DNA of 64,000 bases, from the NCBI GenBank assembly GCA_020284085.1, contig JACEVL010000082.1, positions 1,142,645-1,206,644 on the forward strand, written 5' to 3'. Shown in pieces: positions 51,599-62,568 of this stretch. Source of the stretch: Aporrectodea caliginosa. Taxonomy: Eukaryota > Annelida > Clitellata > Crassiclitellata > Lumbricidae. The notes below the pieces were generated by a model. That model was not told the DNA's origin. It saw nothing but the letters and a program-made list of their open reading frames with translations, and did not search any database. Position numbers and translations under genes: made by a program. Position 1 is the stretch's first letter. Each line of letters opens with the position of its first letter.

Positions 51599-53822
51599 TT
51601 CTGTCTTTGTCTATCTGTTTTTGTTTCTCTGTATCTCTCTGTATGTATATTATATATAATAATATTTGTTATGCTCATTAGTCTTTGCTTGTCTCGTTTG
51701 CATATCAGTCATTTAAGTTTTGTGTGTTTTGCTGTATTTACAGGTGATGTGATTAATTTCTGGCCAGTTTTATGCAACACAAATAAGTTTTATGCAACAC
51801 AAATAAGGATCCTGAGTGGCCGAGTGGGCTGGTGCTCGCTCGTCACGCCGGCGCCCCGGGTTCGCTTCCCGGTCGGGTCGGTTTATCAGAGATTAATTTC
51901 TCGGATCTTTACTGCGGGTGGCTCGGTCGCATTATAAACGTGGAGTACAATACAACACACAACACAACACAATATACTGGGGCGCGGTGGTTTGGGGGTA
52001 TGTTCGGTGCCTTGCAGCTGGAGGGTTGCGGGTTCGAATCCACCTCAAGCCGCTGCGTAGGGACCCTGGGCAAGTCCTTCACTCGCAATTGCTCATGCGC
52101 TTCGGCGTGAAACTCCGACTACAGCAGTAGTCGGGAGCGCCTCTGAATGGGAAATCTGGTTGAGGCGCTATAACAAGTGTTCAAATACAATACAATACAA
52201 TACAATACAATATATCTGGTCTCCTGGCTTTACATGGCATCTTTGACCAACCCCCTTACTTGACGCAGCAGTAGCACCCATAAATTATCTGAACCCCTGC
52301 GCTAAACATTTAAGTCTCTCCGTTGATTTTCAAGTTGAGGATTGCCTTTTTCAAACTGATGATTTATGTCTAAAAAATTACATTAAATTTTGGCTTATGA
52401 AATATAAAACGTTGTCTCCAGAGGTTTTCGGTCCATAAAAGTCAGGATTCGACGCCGAATTCTCCTATTTTTATCCATCTAGTTTAACTTACGGAAATCT
52501 TGAATACTTGAACGCACGGCCACAGGCTAAAAAGTCAAATCTTGCGACGACTAATTCGATCACTTACAATCATTCAATCGTCCTGAAACTTGGCAGATAG
52601 ACTCGTCCTCGCAGACACTTCATTCTATTAAAATTTCAGCTCCCCCCAAAAAGGCTAGCTTATAGAATCGGGGACTCAACTTTTAGAATCGGGGAATCAC
52701 CTTTCCCATCGATATCTATATTTAGAACGTTCTAAATATAGATATCGGGCGCGACGTAAAATGAACGCGGACTATATATTTGTAGAGGTGACTGCTTCAT
52801 AAGACGGATTATAGGATACTAGATGGATATAGTAAAAAACTTTGTTTTTACTATTGGCTGTATTTTTCTCCGTTTCTTTTCTTGTTTTTCGCGTGCTTGT
52901 TTACCCGATGTCGTGTATACGAGTCGAAATTAATAAAAATATTTACAGCGAGTTATTTGACACTACTTTCAACCGAACGCATTCCATAGCCGTATGTTAA
53001 CAACAGACATCTCGAATCTACAGACAAGTGTAGAAGCGTGTAGTAGTCGAAAAATGTTTATTAATCAAACACAATCTCTCTGACCTATGACCTTTGGAAT
53101 AGTGCCACGGGCATAGCCAGGAAAAAATTTCGGGGGTGGGGTGGGGGGGGTTAAGATTTCGGAGGTTTCCATTGGAGAGGGTCTGGTCGATCGTAGTGTA
53201 ATGTATTCAGGTCGGGAGTACCTCTGGTGAGTTTTCTTGATGATGCGCTATATAAATGAGCCGTTATAATTCCAGTTGCAATTGCATGCTTACTTACAAC
53301 TCTCCAACTTGCATACATGCTTACTTAAATACTAGCTTATTTACATGCATACATACATGCTTGCTTCTTTAGTTGCTTACTTTCCTTCTTTTGCAATAAA
53401 TGTTTTTACAAAACCTTCGTCAGTAGAGTAACTAACTGTGGATATCAATAGTTATATAAACGTTAACACCCTACGCTCTATGCAACCGAGCGTTCAACAT
53501 AGACACATTAGTGCCTGCTCTAATGCAGACATTGTTTCTGTGAGAGTCTATAGCCACCTGTGTGGTCTCGTTAGAGAGCTTAGGATAGAATTCGTCCGGG
53601 GGGCGGGGGACTCGTTTAACAGCCAGACGGTGTTGATTTTTATCTGTCAGATGCCTGAGGCTTTGTATTAAGACATCATTAATTATTCAACGAGTTCATC
53701 TGATTGGCTTAATCTGGTCATACCTAAATCATGAACTGTTTTTGGTGAGCGAGCTATTTTAGGTTGCTGTACCTACTTTTTGGATCTCTCTCTCCCTCTC
53801 TGCCTTTCCCTCTTTGTCTCTT

Positions 53823-53870
<48 letters not shown>

Positions 53871-54007
53871 CGCGTGTGGGAGGTGTTTGTCTTACCTAAA
53901 TCAAGAACTGTTCTTGGTAAACGAGCTATTTTAGGTTGCTGGAATACTTTTTGGATCTCTGTCTGTCTGTCTGTCTGTCTCTCCGTCTCTGTCTGTCTCT
54001 CTCTGTC

Positions 54008-54057
<50 letters not shown>

Positions 54058-57000
54058 AGTGTGTGTGTGGGTGTGGTGGGGTGTGCGTCTATCCGCTCTG
54101 CTCAGTCGCTTGTGTCACTTCGTTCTCAACTTAAAGCTTGCCACTTTCGAATTGCTTATGCTCCCTTGGCTGCTCTCTGTCTGTCTCAGCCGATCAAGCT
54201 TCTGGAAATTGACCTGATTACGGCTTCGTTTTGGAGCGTCATCGATTGGTGTCTCGAGCACTAGACACCCGTGCAATAGAAGTTACTAATAAATATTAAC
54301 TATTATCAATCACAAAGACGACAGAATAATATATCCAGACAATTAAACGTTATCATTTCACTGTTGATTCCTCGCATACATACAGTGTGAGTGGAAATAA
54401 AACGACCCCTATGGCAGCCATTTGTAGATTTTATATGATAGATGTAAGGGGCTTCCAGTGGTTTTTAAAGGTGACCATAACGGTAACGGATTTTTTTATC
54501 TTGGACGGTCACCCGTGTAATATGACGTCGTTGTGACTGTTTTTTGAGGAAGTTTTCTACAGCATAATGATGTTCAGCGAGAATAAGTCAGAGCCGAAGC
54601 CGAAAAAAGTCAATTGGGCACAGATAATAGCTTAAGACGTCAAATGCAATTGCTAAGTTGACTGTTTTCCAAATTTAATTAAAAACTCAATTGCAATTAA
54701 TTTTAAATAAAATAGTATGATTTTAGAAGGGGTCGCGTTTTTCCGCTCACAGTATACGAATGCTTCGTATTGTGTTCGGTTTTATGAAGACGAATGTTGT
54801 TCTGGCCTTTTCCAGTCCTATATCAAGTGTCTGCTGACGATTTCTAAGCGTCTTTTAAGGTTTCAATAGCAACGCGGACCAGATTTCCACGAATACGGCT
54901 TCCAGTGCCAAATTAGGCGGACTAACTCCCGGTTTCAGTTGAGGTAGCAATCTCCTCCTTCTCCTACCCTTCTTCTTCCTCCCCTGTTATCTTCTTGTTG
55001 ACACTCACCTGATGATAATTCGGTCAAATACCTCGGTTGTGCTTAAATCAGATATATCAGATGCGAAGTCAAACGAAGCCAATCGTCCAACGTCAACAAA
55101 GATCTCGCGTTTCAAAATGAAAACATGAAATTTCAAACAGCTCTTCGGGAAATTCTTAACCCTATTTGATCTTTTAAATAGTCTAATTACAGCTCCATCA
55201 GATAATGTATTAGTAGCCTTTTTCGAATAAATGAACCCTATAATATATAATTATATATATACATATATATACACACATACATACATATAAATAATGTTAT
55301 AGTTTACATCAATTAGCAAAGCAAAGCACAGCAAACTAGAAGATACACCAGTAGCGGGCCCACGCAGACACGTAGAGCCAGACCAACGGTTCCCGGTGAC
55401 ATGTCTCGCATTATATGTGTGACGTGCTCCACTGGTTTCCTGTTTCCCAGCGTATTGAATTTAGGATTTCGGTCTGGGTCTAGCTCAGTGTGTCTTTGTT
55501 TAGTCTGGCTCTTTGAGTTGCGCTATATAAATGTATATAATTACAATTGCAATTATAATAGTGACGCAGTAGAAGAAGCGATGACCTCTCTGCGTAAAAT
55601 ATCAACCTCTGTCACAGAGTGTTATTTTAGTTTTACTCTAGTTTTTATTTAGTTCGGTATCAATCATTTCAGTTTAGTTCTAGTTTTAGTTTTATTTCTG
55701 ATAATCATTTTAGTTTTAGTTTAGTTATTATTCATCAAATCTTTTTCGTTCTCGTTTTAGTTCGTTCACGAAATTAACACTGCTGGCCCTCAGCATCGTT
55801 TGACAGCAAGTGTGGTGAACAAGAGGCAGCTAGAAGGGAGGGGGTTAATTAAAGAGAAACTGAGCCATAAAATGAGTTGAAGTCCGAAGAGCCACCTTCC
55901 TCCAGTGGTGTCTGCCAATGGGGGTTGGGAGAAAGATCTCCCACGGCTGCCAGGAAATGGGAAGGGAGTTTACACACCCTTTGAATATAAACTGGGGGGG
56001 GTTGATTTCCGATAATATATAAATGGCCTGCAATATAATTCTCAGTGACTACTTCTGGGTCTCAGATATAAGTCGGTCAGAGGGGTTGTTGTTCTCCAAT
56101 TCCCGGTGGGAGGTTCAGACGCCACTGTCGGGACTGCCACTGCCCTCCCCCACTCGCTTCTTTATAGAATTATTATAGAGAGGCAAGTGGGGTAGGGTGA
56201 CAGTAATTTCTAAATGCGCGCAGTTAAAGAGCGTCGCAGCCGAAATTTCTACCACAATAAATTCTGGTATTTTCTATAGTTTTAGTTCAAGATTTCAATA
56301 TCGTTCTCGTTTTTATTTCGTTCCACGTCAATTCTTTTTCGTTTTTATTTAGTTTCAGTTCACAACTTCTTTCTAGTTCTCGTTTTCGTTTTCGTGAACG
56401 ATTGTCTAATCTTTTTCGTTCTCGTTTTCGTTTCGTTCACGAAATTAACACTGCTGAGGCTCTGTGTTTCTGGCACGCTATGTTGCAGCAATCTCGTTTG
56501 GATGGAAACGCAACGGACGTATCGAGACGAATGGATCCATGGATCAAACAAACCGGATATCCGGTCGTCAGAGTACAGGTGTCACGTGACAATCGGAACG
56601 CGACGATATTGTCTGTCTGCCAGTCTCGCTTTCTGAGGGACCAGAGCGGACAATCGGACCCCAAGACTCAGTAATTGTAACTGTATTTAGTAACTTTTAT
56701 CGGGCTGTTTTTTTTCATGCGTCACTATTATATGGTCATGTCGACGAGAATTATACTAGGTTATAATGAGTAACTGATCGAAGCAGACTGTCGGTGGAAA
56801 GATGAGAAGTCGTGGGAGAGGACTGGCCACCAGTCGTCATAAGCCGAGGCTAAGGAAATGAAGTCGCTAACATTTCATACACGTGGCTACTTCAGAGCTA
56901 GCTTAAGGGATTGCTCTTCTTCTTTTTCATCATCATCATCACCCCCACCACCATCATCAGATTTTCTCATCGTCGTCGTCGTTATCATCATCAACTTCTT

Positions 57001-60000
57001 CTTCTGCTTGTTCTTCCTTTTTTTTCTTCCTCTTCTTCATCACCTTCTTATACTTCTTTTTTCATCTTCTTTTTCTTCCTCTTCTTCTTCATGTCGACGA
57101 GTTCCTACTTGTCAGAAGGGACATTATCATCCTTACGTCGGGTGTAAAAAAACTGATGGCATCGTTCAATGTTTAATGATGTTTTGTCTTAAGGCTGATT
57201 TGGCCAATTCCATTCACCTATGTTCTGTCGACGAACGCGAATTGGATGAACGCACAGATCAGATGGATTGACACCAAACACGGTATATGGCGTTCACTGA
57301 TTGATTGATTGATTAATTGATTGATGGAATGATTAATCGATTGAATTGAAATGATTGATTATTGATTGATTGAATTGAATTGGTTGACAGATCATTATTA
57401 TCATTCAATTGATTGGATTTAAATTATTGATTAAAGATTCATTGCCTAACTGAATGATTAAATTGATTGATTGATTGATTGTTTAAGTGCTGATTGATTA
57501 GCGGGTCGATGGATCGATCAATGGATTATTGATTGTTTTGAATGGTTTTTTAATCGATTGATTGTGATTACTATTGATTTTATTAATTTTATTAATTACT
57601 ATTTATATTGGTTCACCCTACGAGAGGCGCTTTACAAATACTTAAATACGATACGATACGATACGATATACTAACATCTACCATATTATTCTGATAATTA
57701 TTATCATTATGGCCTAATCAAATTTATATCTGGCTTGATACTTGATAATAAGTAATAATTTTGATAAGTCTATGAATTACAATTTATAAATTCGCACAAA
57801 ACGCGTATGTATTTGGGAAAGATGAGACTCGTATCAGAGACTAAAAGAAATCTTTTGTCAGTTATTTTGCAGTATAATAATATTATACTTTCTGGTTAAA
57901 GTGGATGTTGTGTTGGACGATGCTGTGACTCACATGGTGTCGTGGAATGTCTCTGAGTCTTGGGTCATCGGAAACATTGGTCAGTATGGATACTATCGGG
58001 TCAACTACAACATCGACAATTGGATTAATCTCATCCGCCAGATGAACAGTAACCATGCACTCGGTCAGTTCTACCATTAATTATCTACAAAACTATAGCT
58101 GTATGCTGACCCAGTGCCTGGTCACTTCAATGCATGTGATATGTCTACTTTAGAATACTGACCAATCGGTTACTTATATCCATTATTTTAATTTAATTGT
58201 AATTAAAAACTACAATCGCGTTGGTATCTAAAAAACAAGACATCACGCAGCAACACAACAAATCCGTAATCAGGTCAGCGTACTGAAGATAAGATCAGTC
58301 TCCTAAGACAGAGATGCAGCCTATCATGGTGGATAAGCAATTTGAAAGAGGTAAGTTTTAAGTTGAGAAGAAAATAACACGAGAGCGACTGAACAAAAGA
58401 GACAGAAACAGGAAGAGTAACTCCTAGATCCAGGTCCAAACACTGAAAAGAGCTCGTTCACCAAGAACAGTTCTATAGTTGAAGTTACTGCCAGAGTAAG
58501 ATAACCTGGTTGAATGCTGATTAAGTCCGATGAATAAGGACTGATTATCTCAGACGTAATCAAACTACGCCACTACCATAACTGTGGTAGCGCCAGCCTA
58601 AAGCCTGGAGAAAGGAGGAGGTTTATTATAACTATTATAAAAAAATTAATGATTTAGCTACGACACAATGTCGCCATTCGCCAAACAGTAACCAACCAAC
58701 TGAAAAATTTTGACGAACTGAATACCAACCATTTCATCGTCAGTGGGCGCTAATTACGTTAAAACTTCTTGTTGTCTGTACAGTAGAACCTGTGGTGTAT
58801 TTTAACAGGTAATTCCGGTGCAAAATCGAGCGCAGATTATCGACGACGCGTTTGAAGTCGGAAGGTACTGCTACGGAATATTATTTTCTCGGTGTCTTTA
58901 GTGTATCTGCTTGTCGCAAAATTGTGTTTGATCAGTAAACGTTTTTGAGAAGAGAAGTCGTACATCTTTCTCAATCTCGACTCTATGACCGCCGATCAAT
59001 TCGTTTTTCAATTAACTGCTCGGATCAGGTCCTTCACCACCGCCGATAGGTAGGCCTACACTCTCGTGGACAACAATTCACGAATTCATATCCAACGTTG
59101 ACAGATAGCATCATCTTCAGAGTGTCTATATCAAGCTGCTTTGTAAAGGTCAAGGGTGACAGTCTTCTTCACGTACCTCCATAGAAAGTTCTCATAGGCA
59201 TGGTTCTAATGTTGAAGGATCCATTGGCTGAGGCGCAGATACGACCACAGTAATCTAAAGACCAGACACCTTTTTAGGTCAAGCCATGCGTTAGTAATCT
59301 GACAACTGAATGATGGAAGGCTTAGTTAGCACCACGAGACGTGTTACTCGCCGATCTAATAGGCTTAACGTTGCATCACTTCACCGTAACCGCCAAAGTC
59401 GTATCATCAAAGCAAAACTAAAGACCTTGATCATCCTATAAGATCCAATCAGTGAGTCGATCAATCAGTCGAAATTTATATAGCGCCCTTCGAGACCTCT
59501 ACTAAGAGGCGCTCCAGATCCAGGTCATGTGGAAAAAAGCCGTCTTAAGGAGCTGATAGGACGTTGAAGGAAGGCCCGGTGGATGGAACGGGCCTCACGT
59601 GGAAGCCTGTTTCACGTCACTGGGCCAACAACGGAGTAATCCAGACGTTCAGGTCTCTCATTCAAGACTTAAAAGCAAAGGAATAAAGTCAGTCTTTTAA
59701 AGTAATTACGGAATCGCACCGAATTCCCCGGAACACCTTCCCAGGATTTGACGTTGAAAGTCGGAAGTAAATGCAATGCTGAGCATAAAATTAAATTCCG
59801 ACACGTTTTGCACTCGTAACATCGGAACGGAAAAGTCAAATAATGAGCTGACCTTAATAAGGTTGTCATCAGATTTGACCTCAAAGTCGCTGAACGTAGA
59901 CGTGGGAAGGAATGAGTTCCAAACTGTATAATGCACAAGGCATCGATGGCATAACTGAAAAGAATGGAAAGACTGCGAGCACGTGAAATCGTGTTATGCC

Positions 60001-62485
60001 ATGGTAATGCTACCCGTTACTATTCTGCTATTTTCTGTACTGTTTTATACTTGATGCGCTATGCTACGCTCTGTTACTATTCTGCGTTAGACACCGGCAA
60101 TAGAGAGTGACATGGGAAATTTCCCACGGGAAACCGCGGTTATCGCGGTAAATCCCGCGGTAATGGGGACAACAAGTGCGGTTATACCGCGGTAGTGGGT
60201 TTACTCTCGCGGTAATACCGCAGTAATGGGGAATGAGCCGGCAATAAACCTAGGTGATGTAAAGAACTTGAGAACTGATGAGGAGATTATCTTATCTCCT
60301 AAAGCCTACTAGTCAGAAATGGTCACGACTTGGTTAATGCAAATTGTGGATAAGATAATTACAGGCTAATGCAGTCAGCACTAAAAAATAGCTTTGTAAG
60401 CTAAAAATGTATTTGTTAAATTTAAATTGGTGTACATTTTTTGCGGGGAATGTGATGTCCTGCGGGGTGGGGTGGGGATGGGGAGAAAACCTGCGGGATA
60501 AGGCGGGGATGTGGACAAACCATGCGGGGATGGGGTGGGGATGGGGAAGACTTACTTGTTGCGGAAGACTTACTTGTTGCGGGGCGGGGATAGGAACGAG
60601 ATTGTCTCCCCGTGTCACTCTCAAGCCGGCAGTTAGGCCTACTAATCATAATTACAGATTTTCTCCTAATACCATGATATCGATCAACAGATTTTCTTTG
60701 TACATACTAAGATAACGATCAATGATGTCTTTGAACGGTCTGTAGAGCGGGACTCGTGGACCAGTTGATCGGAATGCAAATGACGGAGTACCTGGATCGA
60801 GAAAGGGAGTACGTTGTCTGGTTGACGGCCATCTCAAACATTCAGTACATCAGTACGATGCTCGACAGATCACCTGGATACGGACACCTCGAGGTTAGAA
60901 AACTACTCAGTCTGCAGTATATAGCAGAGTTTTCTCGGTTCCTCCTTCTAAGGTGAAGCATGATGAGCAAAAGGAGGAGGAGAGGACGAGAAGGGGAAAA
61001 TAAAAAGAATAAGAAGAAAACTAGAAGGAAGTAGATCCAGAAGAAGAAAAAGGAAAAAACATTTTCAATACGGTGCCATCTTAGGCAACCATGGACTTAT
61101 GTGCAGAGCCTCCTCTAGGTCCTTGATCGGCGCTGAAGAAGCGCTCAAACATTGTGATAGTGGCTATTTATAGGTCAATGTGTTAGACTAGACTTGTATG
61201 TGTTGTGTCTTGTGTGTGTCCTTAGGGATACATCCTGAAGAAATTGATTCCTGTCTATGATCGAATCGGTTGGGAAGTCAGTTCAAATGACTCATCGGAT
61301 GGGAGGTGAGACGATTATGCATTTCTCAGACTATCGCTATGGTGGATTTTCGATTACTCTTCCAACTTAAATCTAATAGTTATGAGTCAGAGTGACTCGA
61401 TAGGCGTTGCCATATCTGAGACCTTTATAATGAGCATAACATAATGTCTAAAGATGAATTTTGAAAATCAAACTGTGTTACAGAGAGTATAATTATTCTT
61501 TAGATAAAATAAGTTCATTGATTCGTTATTCGCAGCATAACCTAACGATTCATTGTTGCATGGAGTCTAACTTGGGCTTCGTTACCATAATAATTGCTTG
61601 GCTAAGTGGTTGGAGTTATTTTGAAAGGTATTTGGTGTGATTTTGCGAGGTTTTGAGCTATTTCGAAGTGTTCTGGGTATTATTTGTGAAAGGTTCTTGG
61701 TGCTACTTTGAAGCGTTCTTGTTGTTATTTTTTGAAAGGTTGCTGAGATCAACAGTTCTGCAGTCGTCCTGCTTCTATGGTCACCGACCTTGCCTAACAA
61801 AGGCCGCGGAATTGTTCAGAGATTGGATGGATTCCAACAAAAGGTTAGAAATTGACACAATCTGGGATTTCTGTTGACGTTTGATACTGTCAATCTGTAG
61901 AATATTGTTATAGAGGTGTAGAACTGTCTTCTTCTGCTTCTTCACCAATAGCCTACAGTTTAATAGCCATTGTTAATTATACTGATGAGCTGTATTATGC
62001 CATGCAAACGGTGCGAACTAATCAGAGTAATTCCTCACCTCTTATAAGTGTGGTATTAAGTGAGAGTGGAAGAGCGGATCTATTGTAGCCTACATTGTAT
62101 TTGTAGGCCCTATATAATTCCGAATTGTCGTCAAAGGCCTGTGATGTCATATTATGACGACATTAAACTCTGGAATAACAAAGGGACCTGTGAGAACTGT
62201 TCAGCATAACTTATGTTGAGTTCAACAGCCTTCGTTGCCATAAGATGCTGTTAAACTCTTGATCCTTCCGTCCAATCGCCTTTGAATTCCTTCATTGATT
62301 TTATGTGTACGGTAACGTTGAAGTTAAAATCTGTCTTTGAACGATGGAATAATAGCTAACAATCCGCCCTTTGTTAAATCCGCAACTGTCTTAAACGCAT
62401 GTGGTACCAGTTCGATGCCTGGATTCAGAAAAAGGCCACACTAATCAGCTTTACAATGATGATGGTGATGATGATTATGATGATA

Positions 62486-62568
<83 letters not shown>

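Noticed and set aside
51253..51937. 142- and 224-codon Ser/Leu/Cys/Val frames
   Set aside because: CT/TG microsatellite readings running into a SINE.
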